The notes under the pieces are model-generated. The model was not told the DNA's origin and searched no databases. It saw only the letters and a list, made by a program, of their open reading frames with translations. Made by a program: the position numbers and the translations under genes. Positions 1 to 10,139 of a stretch of DNA of 64,000 nt are shown one piece after another (the stretch's first letter is position 1; every line of letters starts with the position of its first letter). The stretch is taken from NCBI GenBank assembly GCA_037783545.1, contig JBBELK010000093.1:1116001-1180000 (forward strand), read 5' to 3'. This DNA comes from Henricia sp. BOLD:AAB3569 (Eukaryota > Echinodermata > Asteroidea > Spinulosida > Echinasteridae).

Positions 1-367
1 AAATATTTAGCTTTTTATTCTTCGAAGATTCATATCATACAAACTACAACTGCCTAATTTTCTATGCGTATGACGTCATGCAGTTTAACAGTTCACCTTC
101 TCATTGGTCAATGGGGAATCCTGACCTCATGCATTATGCACGTAACCCCTCTACCAAAACGGTAGATAAAAATAAAGAAAAACACAAGCCCCAAAAAACG
201 CTCTGGTAAAGGCTGTCTGGCCGGGCGGACAGTCCGTGCGTGCTAGTCTTTCCTCAAGCGTTGGTAAAACTGACTGCGCGCGAATATATAACTCGCCAAG
301 GCAGCCTTGACTAAAGGCTAATTCTATCGTAAAGTGTAGTGCGTGTATCACACTGCAGAAAAGCATT
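1..367. other. no gene seen
   Basis: AT-rich flank. I see no exon, RNA gene or repeat end here. The short open frames have no splice context and no recognisable motif. Confidence 0.5.
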
Positions 368-371
368 TTAA

Positions 372-987
372 AGGTAACACCGGCCTACTGTTTACGTAAT
401 TTAGTGACACAGCGTCCTTGACAATAATTTTTTGATGGTCCTTGTGTAAAAAAGATCGTCAAAACGTCCCGTAATTAACCAAAAAAGCTTAAAAACGGTC
501 AACAGTCGAGTTATACGCTTTACCAGCCGTTCACTATCGCGCGAGACTAACGACTTTGTCGGAAACGAGTCGGTCTTCACTTGGCAGCTTTTTGCTCTGG
601 ATATCTCTCATTTTTTGCTGAAGATTTCACTGGACAGCCTAGTGACCGAATGGGTTTCCCCGTTTTCTGTAGAGGAACTCGCTTCGGTTCCTCGGACTTT
701 TTGTGTCCAAATTTTATGTTCTATTTTTCAGAGTTATGTTTAACTTTGTTTCATAACCTGAATAAATAGTCTCTTTTGTCAAATACTCACAAATATTTTG
801 AAAAAAATCAGAGCTGAATTTGATGCAGTACTGGTTCCGATAAATCACGTGACCTCGATTTTTCTTTTGAAAAATGCTTTAAAACGGTTTCTTTTCAGGT
901 TCTCTTCAGTCTATTTCGGAAAGACTTTCAGAATCATGTATGGGTCTATTTCGAGCCCAAAATAGCCCAACAAAGCCGGTTTTCCCT
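372..987. mobile_element. TTAA-flanked inverted-repeat element, copy 1
   Basis: The left end AGGTAACACCGGCC is matched by an inverted right end (reverse complement AGGGAAAACCGGC), and TTAA flanks both sides (368-371, 988-991). A second copy at 5836-6509 shares most of the interior, including the stretch around GGGTCTATTTCGA near the right end. No transposase is visible, so it is non-autonomous. TTAA duplication is typical of piggyBac-type insertion; the family name is inference. Confidence 0.7.
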
Positions 988-1256
988 TTAATTGGCAAAT
1001 TCAGCTAGCCTACACTATAAATGTGTAAGTGTTATTGTCATCACAGTATCTTGTTGTTCTTGTAAACATGGAAGAATCCTTAATCCATGCTGTAAATTAC
1101 CCTGAGAAATAATAGCCGAATAATAATGTTACAAAATAAAACAATAAAGAAATTCAAGATGCACCAAGTCTGCGAGCCGGAGTTGAAGCTGCCGTTTTGA
1201 AATCAGTCTACAAATGGTTTGGGCGTATTAACGAGCCCAACTGAAAACGGCGCCTT

Positions 1257-1304
1257 TGATTGACCAATCACAGCAGTTTTCACATCACGGGTACCAAATC
1301 CAAA
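1257..1304 (+). promoter_or_regulatory. proximal promoter / 5' leader of the SUV39-type gene
   Basis: A CCAAT pentamer at 1264-1268, inside GATTGACCAATCA, lies about 40 nt before the first coding ATG, which has an acceptable context (CAAAATGG). No TATA box is clear. A CCAAT element this close to the ATG suggests either a very short leader or a box downstream of the start site. The transcription start cannot be placed from sequence. Confidence 0.3.
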
Positions 1305-1329
1305 ATGGCCGGTAACAAGACAAGTGAAG
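1305..1329 (+). CDS. SUV39H: SUV39H coding exon 1 (25 nt)
   Basis: Encodes eight residues (MAGNKTSE) plus one base, then donor GTAGGA. Its phase-1 end completes GCC (Ala) with the first two bases of the next exon. This is the only nearby upstream ATG that gives the needed phase and a donor. The exon is inferred from sequence alone and needs transcript support. Confidence 0.7.
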
Positions 1330-4300
1330 GTAGGAAAGTCTGCGTTATTATAACGAAAATAAAGGTTTGATTTGTGTGTCAGTTGTGTGTTTGTATGAAG
1401 TGGATTTAACAAAATAACGTAGAATGTACATCGTGTTTCCAAAATAAGCGTGAAATGGGCTTGCATACAATGCAACTAGCTAGGCATTGCATTTTGGGAA
1501 TGATAGTGTCGGCAGTCGGGTCTTGTCTTCTTCCGGCGCCGGATGCACAGGTGCAGCACTGCAGGTCAACTCGACTGTTTGCCAACTCGATTCGAACCAA
1601 CTCAACGTCATACCAACTCGACCGTTGTGCGTTCAACTGTAGAACTAGAAGTCAACTCGACCGTTGGACCAACTCGACCGTTGGACCAACTCGACCGTTG
1701 GACCAACTCGACCGTTGGACCAACTCGACCGTTGGACCAACTCGACCGTTGGACCAACTCGACCGTTGGACCAACTCGACCGTTGGACCAACTCGACCGT
1801 TGGACCAACTCGACCGTTGGACCAACTCGACCGTTGGACCAACTCGACCGTTGGACCAACTCGACCGTTGGACCAACTCGACCGTTGGACCAACTCGACC
1901 GTTGGACCAACTCGACCGTTGGACCAACTCGACCGTTGGACCAACTCGACCGTTGGACCAACTCGACCGTTGACTGTGCGTTCATCGGGTGCGTTCAACA
2001 GGAAAAGTTTGTGGCAGTTCGCGAAAGCGAAGGCGAATTATAAGCAAAACGGACATCATAGCAAAGGCCTTAATAGTTTGAATTAACTTATTTAGATCTA
2101 CATTCTCTAGTTTTAGAAGGCTAAAAGTGATTTTCTGACGTTTACATTGGGTCGTGATAAATCACTTTTAGCTGATAACGTTTTATTGTCCATGGCGAAA
2201 TATTTGCCATGGCTGCACGATCAAAATGGCAGCCGTTCACCAATCTGAAATTTTACCTTGCAGTCAAAATTAAACATTGAAAAACATACCATGGAGGTCC
2301 TACCACTCTGTAAAATAGCGGGTTTGAATATTAACAAAAATACATAGGCCCTAATTTACAAAGAAAGCTAGCTGCAAGTGCGTGATCACTTTCAACCGTA
2401 GTCAGTCAGCTTTCCTTTCATACAGTGGATTGTTGTCATTTTTCCTCCAAATTAGAATCACACCCAAAAATTTCCTCCAAGTTGTGTCCTGCAGTGGTTT
2501 CAGATGTCCATGATTGGAAAATGATTGAAAGAAAATACTTACAACACCGTTTTTGAAGCAAAATTGTTCTCCCAAATGCAAACTGACCGACAGATTTCCT
2601 CGTTGACGTGTTAATAATTCTGGAGTTGAGAACCAGCCGGAACCTAGCACGAAATTCGGGCCGGAATTTCGGCTGGCCGGATTTTGTACATATTGTTATT
2701 TTTACGGCTTCCGGAAATGCTCGAAAGGTCGATGGAAAGTTAGGCACAATTCTACGCACAGATGCTGCGCTTTTCAAATGATTTTGTAAAATCGTAAAAA
2801 GGAAAAATTCGAAGTTTTCCCATGACCAAATCTTTCGGGGCGCTTATAAAATAAACTTGAGGATATTCTTTACCGATTAGAAGAAAATAATTGTGGAATT
2901 TTTCCTTTTTACGATTTTACAAAATAATTTGAAAAGCGCGGCATCTGTGCGTAGAATTGTGCCTAACTTTCCATCGACCTTTCGAGCATTTCCGGAAGCC
3001 GTAAAAATAACAATATGTACAAAATCCGGCCAGCCTAATTTCCGGCCCGAATTTCGTGCTAGGTTCCGGCTGGTTCTCAACTCCAGAATTATTAACACGT
3101 CAACGAGGAAATCTGTCGGTCAGTTTGCATTTGGGAGAACAATTTTGCTTCAAAAACGGTGTTGTAAGTATTTCTTTCCAATCATTTTCCAATCATGGAC
3201 ATCTCAAACCACTGTAGGACACAACTAGGAGGAAATATTTGGGTGTGATTCTAATTTCCGGGCAAAATGGCAACAATCCACTGTATGAAAGGGGTACCTT
3301 CTGTCCCTACGGGATACCCGTAGGGACATAATCATTCTGTCTATTTCAACCGGAACCCACACCGCCGACAATACTTGCCGAACCCGAACCGAACAGATGT
3401 TCAGGAAGAAATTACCAAACTTTTGCCGAACTGAACCCGAACTTGCAGACTTCGTTACAGCATTTAATACTGTATACGTCCCCACAGTCAGACAAAATAC
3501 TCAAGAAAATTGTGCAAGAAAAAAAAGTTTGGACGTTGCAATGTCCTACTATTGTTAGACAAAATCATCGAACAAAACATCAAAAGTATTCATAATGTCT
3601 AACTATTGTAGGAAATCATACAATAGGACATAATGTCCTATCATAGCATGACGTTCGTAAATAGTAGGACTGTCTGGCAAAGTGCCCATGCGCCCGTACT
3701 GCATGTAGTGGCTGTTTCTCATCGAATATTCGATCGAAAATAAAACCGATTTTCGAATAGTACATTATTGGAAAATGCACAAGCCTAAATTCAGGATTGC
3801 TAATCTTGTGTCTAATCTTCCTCTTTTGTTTAGCCAAACCTGCGGAGCCACAGCAGGAATATGAAGTTGAATCAATCATAGAATTCACCAAAGATGATGA
3901 TGTAAGTTAAATCCCGAGGGAAAACAGCTTCGAGTATAGACTTCTAAAGTATGACATCAGCTGCCAGGGTAACTGGGTCTAAACATTATTCACTAGTAAT
4001 CTAAAACGTCCACTGCTAAAACGCAGGAAACTATTCACGGCTTCTTGTGTAACCTTTACAACACACAGGGTGACGTGTTCACTTTAGAACTTTACAGGCT
4101 TGTACACAGATATGAACAGTACATGCACATTTATCATATGCAAAAGTCCCTATCCACACAATGACAGTCTGTAATGTTTGGAGATATTAGGAATTGTAAC
4201 TTTACAAATCCATTTGCAGACTGTTTATATGTAACTCTTGCAACTCATTCTTTTCAATTGATATTTGCTTCCTCAGGGAGTTTCATGGTACTTTGTAAAG

Positions 4301-7300
4301 TGGCAGGGCTACCCATCCTCGGACAACACATGGGAGCCACTGAGGAATTTGGGAGGCTGTAAGAAAATAATAAAGAAATTTCACAAGCGAGAGAAACGGG
4401 ACAAGCTCAGTCGGCAGCAGTTTAAACGCAAACACGAACTATCCGACGAGTCTGTGCAGGCGCCCAAAAGCAAGAAACCCAAGAAGAGTTCCGTGGACGG
4501 AGTGATTAAACCGGTTGACCTGTCCACTCAACGTAAGTCGGTGCGGAAGGCCCTCTACAGGTGGAGACTAAAGCTGAACAGCATCTGCAAGGAAGATGCA
4601 CGGATCCTTGTCGAGAACAGTGTAGACCTGGAGGGTCCCCCTAAGGACTTCACGTACATCAACGATTACAAACCTGGTCCGGGGATCACCATCCCGACCG
4701 ATCCCCTTGTTGGCTGTGAATGCGAGGACTGCAGCACGGAAACCAACTGCTGTGCTCAGAAGAGCGGGGCCCCCTTTGCCTACAACAAAGGAGGTCGGAT
4801 CAAGGTGCCTCCGGGAAAGCCAGTCTACGAGTGCAACATCAGGTGCAAGTGCGGTCCTGAGTGCCCTAACCGTGTGGTACAGTTTGGCAGACAAAAGGAC
4901 CTGGTCATCTTTAGGACGTCCAACGGCTGCGGATGGGGGGTAAAGACGCTGTCAGATATGAAGAAAAATTCATTTGTCATGGAATATGTTGGAGAGGTAA
5001 TTTCAAGCCCCAATACATTTGCAGTTACCAAAAATTTACTTTAAAAGTTGACAAGATAAATCACACCACATGATTTTTTCCCAGTGTAAAATGGTACTTT
5101 TGTGTGAGAAATTGCAAGGTGCTTTTTTTTTTAATAAAGTTGTTTGCAGACAATGTTTTTACCATTCATTCAACACAAAAACATGCATGGATTGTTCAGG
5201 TTTTCTAAAATATTACCTCATCTATTTGGCTGAAATTTCTATAAGGCAGTTTATCAACATTATTCTTTAGTTCTGTAATGATGCTGTTCCTGTTTTAAAA
5301 GTTTTTCAATCATGGTTGATTGAAATTTGGGGACATTGCAAATCTTGTATAAGAGTTTTAATCAAAAACTCTTTCTTTTCTGTCTGGTGCTCATACTTAA
5401 ATGGGCTACCAGGTCATTACCAATGAAGAGGCAGAGAGGCGAGGTCAAGTCTACGATGCCAACGGAAGGACGTATCTATTTGACCTTGATTATAACGACG
5501 GAGATTGTCCCTTCACTGTAGACGGCGGACGCTACGGCAATGTTTCTCACTTCGTCAATCATTCTGTAAGTACACACTTGGTCACACTTTGAGTAATGGA
5601 ATGTTATACTTTGATGTAAAATCAGTATATGGGTCATTCACAGAGCAGTGCAGGCGGTGCTTTGCTATTCAATAACTGTGCTTTAACCCTCTGACAAGCG
5701 CTGCACAAAATTAAAAGGGTGCTCCAAGGGAAGACTCTGGAAGTGCTGTACCCTAGAGATATTTCTTTGTCAGGCCACTGGTTGCAAACAGCTGTTGTTT
5801 ACACTGTGTCACTAGGTATGAAGTAGGATGATTAAAGGTACACACCGGCCTACTGTTTACATGATTCAGTGATGTAGCAGCATTGACAATACTTTTTTGA
5901 TGGTCGTTGTGAAAAAAGATCATCAAAATATCCCGTAATTTACTAAAGAAGTGCAAAATTAACAAAAACGGTCAAAAGACGGGTTATACGCTTTACCAGC
6001 CGTTGCAACTACGTGCGAGCCTCACAACTTTGTCACAAACGATTCGCTCTTCTCCTGCTTTTCTCCTGCGATTTCACTGGACAGCCCGGACGACCGAATA
6101 GGAATTCCGTTTTCTTTTGAGGAGTTGGCATCATGTTTTTTTCTTCACGAACATACACCGAATTTTCATACTTATGTTTAACTTTGTTTCATACCTGTAT
6201 AAATAGTCTCTCTTTTGTCAATTACTTATAAATATTGGGGGAAAATCAGAGTGGAATTTGGTGCAGTTCTGTAGTAACAAACTTTTATACGGCTGGAAAT
6301 ACAACTAACTCACAAGACCACGTGACTTTTCGGAACCAGAATTTGGTTCCGAAAAGTCACGTGACCTTGAATTTTTCAAAAGTGCTCAAAAACGTCAAAA
6401 TTTGACAGCGTCTTTTCAGAATATATATAATTTACTCTCGAAGGCGCTTCATAATAATGTATGGGTCTATTTCGAACTCAAAATAGCCCAACAAAGCCGG
6501 TGTGTTCCTTTAATGGCTTCTGTTATACAGGGTACACACATGAATGGAGCTTGGCTAGAGGCCCAGATTTTCCAGGGTCGGCATGACTGGTTAAAGAACT
6601 CAACATTGAAGGCGACTATAGCTCCAACCCGGTCTGGAGTTTATGCAGAATTGTCCCAAAGATGTTTTAGTAATTTAAAAGTTACAAAAATGTGCCCCAC
6701 TTTTTTAGCACCCCATCTCCCGTAAGCACCACATTGTATATCAGAGGGTTAAGTTATCTGGCTTATAATGGAAATCTGCACTTCCACAGACATTGTATGT
6801 ACTGTACTATGTGTCAATCTTGTTGATGCAGTGTGATCCCAACCTAGTTGTGTACGGAGTCTGGGTGAATACACTAGACCCTAGGCTGCCTAGGATAGCC
6901 TTGTTTGCCAGCAGGGACATCAAAGCAGGAGAGGAGCTCAGCTTCGACTACCAAATGACAGGTGCGCTAAAAAATGATCTTGGGATTTAGTTTCATTGGG
7001 ATTTGTTCCTGACATATATTGGTTAATATGCCCAAGATATGTAACCTATATCACATTTTACCATAAAGAAGAAAACAAATACAGTTGAATCTTGATAATA
7101 AGAGCACTGTTAATACAATAATTGTTTTTACTATTAATAATACAAGATTTCTGTTATAACGAGGTATCTGCAAAGTCCCAAGGAAATCTTATTAAACCTT
7201 TTTTGCCAAAATTACCGTAAATTTTAGTCTGAGATATCCCATAGTGTGAGCAATTGGCAACATAAAAATGCAATTGGCACTGTATGGAAATGTGCATATT

Positions 7301-7761
7301 TTGGCTGTTATTTCAAAACAAATTGAGGGCTTGTGATTGCCTTACATACTGAAAAAAACACTGGAATCATCACTATGACTGCTGCTTGGTTCAAACCCAT
7401 TGCATCTTTATTATTTGCAACGTAAAACATCTACTGTAAGTCACATGGCCACCTTATGTGACCGTAGTGATCAGATGCTTGTAGGCCTGTCAGTTTTGGG
7501 CCAAGGTGAGAAGATCAGTCGGTGGGCGCATACCTGAGACGTTAAGACGAGGGCATCCTGGGGGAGGCGCCATCCCTCTGGTGGTGGTCTGAATGCTGCA
7601 GCGAGCACTTACTTTGCAAAACATCCCTTTCTTCAAAATTTCAATGAATGTTATGTTTTTGTGCACATGCAGGTGAACTAAATACTTCCGGGTCCTCCTG
7701 CAAACTCCAGCCCATCAAGTGTAGGTGTGGTTCCAAAAACTGCCGAGAATACCTCTTTTGA
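1305..7761 (+). CDS. SUV39H: SUV39-type histone H3 lysine-9 methyltransferase (six coding exons)
   Basis: Nuclear enzyme that methylates histone H3 Lys9 for heterochromatin. Exons 1305-1329, 3834-3901, 4277-4996, 5413-5565, 6832-6961 and 7673-7761 join in frame at GT/AG borders and give 394 residues (human SUV39H1/2 are about 410). The chromodomain spans about 17-75 with cage aromatics Tyr18, Trp40 and Tyr43. The pre-SET carries nine cysteines (178, 180, 183, 189, 190, 217, 221, 223, 227). SET begins at GWGV 250-253, has NHSCDPN at 320-326 (catalytic His/Cys equivalents intact) and FDY at 360-362. Post-SET is C382-x-C384-x4-C389, ending YLF as in human. Only 17 residues precede the chromodomain, against about 40 in human SUV39H1. 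No eIF2-gamma sequence is fused, unlike in insects. All key residues are present, so I expect an active enzyme. Confidence 0.95.
1566..1972. repeat. 17-bp minisatellite in SUV39H intron 1
   Basis: From 1653 to 1972 the unit CAACTCGACCGTTGGAC repeats 18 times without a visible mismatch, plus a 14-base partial copy. From 1566 to 1652 degenerate units of variable length share the core CCAACTCGA, as if marking the seed of the expansion. Each unit contains CCAAC and GTTGG, which can pair. Since 17 is not a multiple of 3 and the unit lacks stops, all six frames stay open with a 17-residue peptide period. The word GTGCGTTCA lies on both sides of the array. Confidence 0.95.
2414..3292. repeat. long inverted repeat (fold-back) in SUV39H intron 1
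   Basis: Two arms of about 398 bp (2414-2811 and 2895-3292) are near-identical reverse complements around an 83-bp spacer. Each arm keeps the same open frame of roughly 110 codons reading toward the outside, containing [19 protein letters not shown] do not recognise that peptide. No flanking duplication is clear, so this may be a fold-back transposon or a local inverted duplication. Confidence 0.85.
3303..3327. repeat. 25-bp palindrome
   Basis: GTCCCTACGGG and CCCGTAGGGAC form a perfect 11-bp stem around ATA, just outside the fold-back arm. Confidence 0.8.
3346..3466. repeat. dispersed repeat with GAACCCGAACC motifs, copy 1
   Basis: About 120 bp shared at high identity with 16328-16446. Both include CTTGCCGAACCCGAACC and end in CAGACTTCGTTACAGCATT. 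No terminal structure is seen. Confidence 0.75.
3500..3690. repeat. cluster of short TCCTA / TAGGA palindromic words
   Basis: GTCCTACTATTG, ATTGTAGGA, CAATAGGACATAATGTCCTA and TAGTAGGAC alternate in both orientations over 190 bp. No element boundaries can be drawn. The following exon begins at 3834. Confidence 0.4.
3834..3901 (+). CDS. SUV39H: SUV39H coding exon 2 (start of chromodomain)
   Basis: Acceptor TTTTGTTTAG at 3833 and donor GTAAGT at 3902. It encodes [21 protein letters not shown], whose EYEVESII stretch opens the chromodomain. It ends in phase 0. Confidence 0.9.
4277..4996 (+). CDS. SUV39H: SUV39H coding exon 3 (chromodomain end, pre-SET, SET start)
   Basis: A 720-nt phase 0-0 exon coding residues 32-271. 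It holds [10 protein letters not shown] of the chromodomain, a lysine-rich linker, the whole pre-SET zinc cluster and the SET start up to FVMEYVGE. Confidence 0.95.
4997..5290. repeat. fragment of the CATGCATGGA repeat family in SUV39H intron 3
   Basis: Immediately after the donor, the words CCCCAATACATTTGCAGT, GTTGACAAGA and ATGCATGGATTGTT appear in the order seen at 25990-26420 and 59509-60284. This copy lacks clear ends and serves as an empty-site comparison for the insertion at 59660. Confidence 0.65.
5413..5565 (+). CDS. SUV39H: SUV39H coding exon 4 (SET)
   Basis: Phase 0-0 exon coding residues 272-322, containing [19 protein letters not shown] and ending SHFVNHS. Donor GTAAGT. Confidence 0.95.
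5836..6509. mobile_element. TTAA-flanked inverted-repeat element, copy 2 (SUV39H intron 4)
   Basis: Starts AGGTACACACCGGC and ends with its near-perfect inverse (reverse complement AGGAACACACCGGC), flanked by TTAA at 5832-5835 and 6510-6513. It is related to 372-987. A private 45-nt hairpin at 6319-6363 has a 19-bp stem and a 7-nt loop, with CACGTG at each outer end. Confidence 0.8.
6832..6961 (+). CDS. SUV39H: SUV39H coding exon 5 (SET C-terminal part)
   Basis: Starts [11 protein letters not shown], directly continuing NHS of the preceding exon, and reaches [12 protein letters not shown]. Donor is G|GTGCGC, a weaker match than the others. Ends in phase 1. The following intron (6962-7672) shows no clear repeat. 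Confidence 0.93.
7673..7761 (+). CDS. SUV39H: SUV39H last coding exon (post-SET)
   Basis: Encodes the linker and the post-SET motif [14 protein letters not shown], then TGA at 7759-7761. The ending agrees with the vertebrate protein ending. Confidence 0.95.
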
Positions 7762-7983
7762 TGAAAGGAAGAATTCATAATGCCCATTCAGCTTCGTGTT
7801 TTCAGACAGAGGGGTTTTCCCTCTTTCAGCACTGGTTTGTGTTCATGTTTTCATGGAAATTGGAATTTAGTATTCGGAGCATTGTGCCATCAGTAATTTT
7901 CTCAGGAGTCATTTCACAGTGTATCATGACAGCTGTAGTTTTGGCCTGTATTCAGAACTCTGTACTCTGCTACCATTGTCTTA
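7762..7983 (+). other. probable 3' untranslated region of SUV39H
   Basis: Follows the stop codon without another coding signal. The first AATAAA downstream (8107-8112) lies inside the next SINE, so the polyadenylation site is uncertain. Confidence 0.4.
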
Positions 7984-8222
7984 GAGTGGTATGGCAGAGC
8001 GGTCTAGTGTATTGTATTCAAAACCTAGGTTAGTTCCAAAGGTTGTGGGTTCAAATCCCGGTCTGGTCTATCAGTGGTACATTGCCTCGCATTTTCTCCA
8101 CCCAGGAATAAATGGTACCTGAGAGGGTAGCGAATGTTTATTTGTTTGGTTAGCCGTCGAGTGCCTGATTGGCAGCCGAAGCTGTATACTCCCATGGGAG
8201 CTGAGATGGTATATTCATGCAA
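7984..8222 (+). mobile_element. tRNA-headed SINE
   Basis: The tRNA-like head has box A-like TGGCAGAGCGGTCTAGTG and box B GGTTCAAATCC. The body includes CAGGAATAAATGGTACC, resembling the body of the SINE at 38225-38540 read on its minus strand. The end near 8222 is approximate. Confidence 0.6.
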
Positions 8223-8578
8223 CATCACATGAATACATTAACGTCGCGGGTGAGGACATCGCGACGGCACAGCGGGACATCCGACGCTTATACGGAAGCA
8301 AAACCTGTGAAGGGGAATGGTAAACATTGCACCAAAAATCTACAAAAAACCAACGTTGAAATCATCCATCTGGAAGTAAGTGAACAATATTGTAATGTTC
8401 CTGGTAAATTCAAGAACGCATTGGTGGTAAGTTGACTGAAGTAAGGTTTTTAAAAGGTGACATAAATCGCATGTTTTAATCCACTATGGTCCTTAGATTG
8501 TACGGTCGATCCTTAAGTCTGGCGATCACTGGCGACTTATGTTAGAGAGCTTGTGAGCGTCAGAGGCAGTTGGACTAT

Positions 8579-9066
8579 GACCCCGTTTTCACTAAAGAAA
8601 TCTTTGTTCGACGAAGATTAGTTAATCATCGTTAGTTAATGAAGCGTGCGTTCACATAATCACTTAACGAAGATCGAATAAAGAACGGTACCGTACACAT
8701 TATAAGCGACCGCTAACGAAGATCGAATGAAGCTGTGGGAGGTCGTACATGTGCAGCGCTGTGTGGTTTTTCCAGTGGCGCGTCAAAAACAACGCTTGTT
8801 GGGCGCTTGACACACAACGCGCTTGTGCAACCAGGCCTAGCAAATTGCTTCGTTGAACGAAGGGAGCCTTCTCATTACAAATTTGCTTCATCAAATGAAG
8901 CGATTTCTTCATCGAATGAAGCGATGTCTTCGTCGAATGAAGCTATTTGCTTCATTGAATGAAGCGATTTTAATCATTGTCGGATGAAGAGGCGTGCTTT
9001 CACATCAGGAAATCTCTTCGTCGAATCATCGTCGAACGAAGCGATTTCTCTAGTGAGAACGGGGTC
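8579..9066. mobile_element. 488-bp inverted-repeat element with internal GAATGAAGC repeats
   Basis: Ends GACCCCGTTTTCACTA and its near-inverse (reverse complement GACCCCGTTCTCACTA). TAT flanks both sides (8576-8578, 9067-9069). Inside, about 22-bp units built on TTCATCGAATGAAGCGAT repeat at 8881-8970, and GAAGATCGAAT occurs elsewhere. No coding capacity. Confidence 0.8.
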
Positions 9067-9069
9067 TAT

Positions 9070-9586
9070 GTTAACGATTGAACCAAGATTGGAAAATATA
9101 GCAAATACATGCATGTAAGCCTGTTGAGATCAGTAACATTTATACATGTATGAGGCATGTGAATTGCAAAGGACAGAAATGTGATTTGAAAACATTCAAA
9201 ACTTAGTTGTTTGAAAATAAGTTAATCAATTTATGTCAAACAACAGCTCAAAGTTTTCATAAAGTTGGTTTTGAAAGGGAATGACTTTTGCTTCTAGAAA
9301 ATTATCAATTAAAAAAACTTTATTTTTCGAGGTGCCACACACAAAATGCATGGACTGTTTATTTAAAGAGAGAGGAAAAAGGTGCAGAAGATGTCTTAAT
9401 TCACCAGGAATATCCGCACCATAGCAATGTTGTATTTCCGTCTAAATCTTCTTTGAACTCGAAAGGGCGTGAGTCGGGTCATAACATTTGCTCACTTTTG
9501 AATGTGGGAAGACTGGATGACTTTTTACAGTATACGATTCATTGATTTTTCTCAGTCTCCCATGATTGAAAGAAATGGCTGAGATG
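9070..9586. other. no gene seen
   Basis: AT-rich spacer. An 85-codon open frame at 9288-9545 has no splice context or recognisable motif. Confidence 0.4.
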
Positions 9587-10139
9587 CAATAGACCGATCC
9601 AGTAAGCTCCGCCCATTTTGGAATTGACCAATCACAGCCTCAGGTTGAGGTAACCAAGAAGTGGATTTAGTGCACAGAGCTACGGCACACTGCAACACGA
9701 GTGATGCAAAACACCATAAACATCCTTTTTATCAGCGCAGAGGACCCTAGCAGGTTTAAAACAGATTGTATAAGACTGGCCAAACCTACTTTGTTGTGTA
9801 AATCGGTAAAACTCACCAAAATTAGCTTGTCGTTTTGCTATGTTGTGTATTCACTGCATTCTAGATGTGTGTCGAGTTGTTTTTGTTCGATCGCACGCAT
9901 TACGCGTAATGCAGGCGTGTTGTACGTGCACGCACACGACCGGATACTTAAGTGCACATTTTGCTTTCGATCGTGCAGTTTCTGTGTGCGTGTTTCAATA
10001 CGCGCTGACCATACCAGGGCACGGATGCTGACGCACGGTGCGGCCACGCGACTCTACTAGTACTGCGCACGTTCCTCACATGTGTGGCATGTTGCTAGGC
10101 AATTCCTAAATGGGCGGAGCTTACTGGATCAGTCTATTG
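9587..10139. mobile_element. 553-bp element with 40-bp terminal inverted repeats
   Basis: The left end, with GATCCAGTAAGCTCCGCCCA, is matched inverted at 10100-10139 with about three mismatches in 40. A perfect 16-bp palindrome GCATTACGCGTAATGC lies at 9897-9912. No transposase and no clear target duplication. Confidence 0.8.

Noticed and set aside
1653..1972. CRISPR-like array
   Set aside because: There are no spacers; the units are contiguous and the host is a eukaryote with introns.
1455..2086. Long open frames with [21 protein letters not shown] repeats as a repetitive protein gene
   Set aside because: All six frames are open because a stop-free 17-bp unit repeats; no codon bias, start context or splice signal supports a protein.
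1305..7761. SUV39H fused to eIF2-gamma as in insects
   Set aside because: The reconstructed frame starts eight residues before the chromodomain region and contains no eIF2-gamma sequence.
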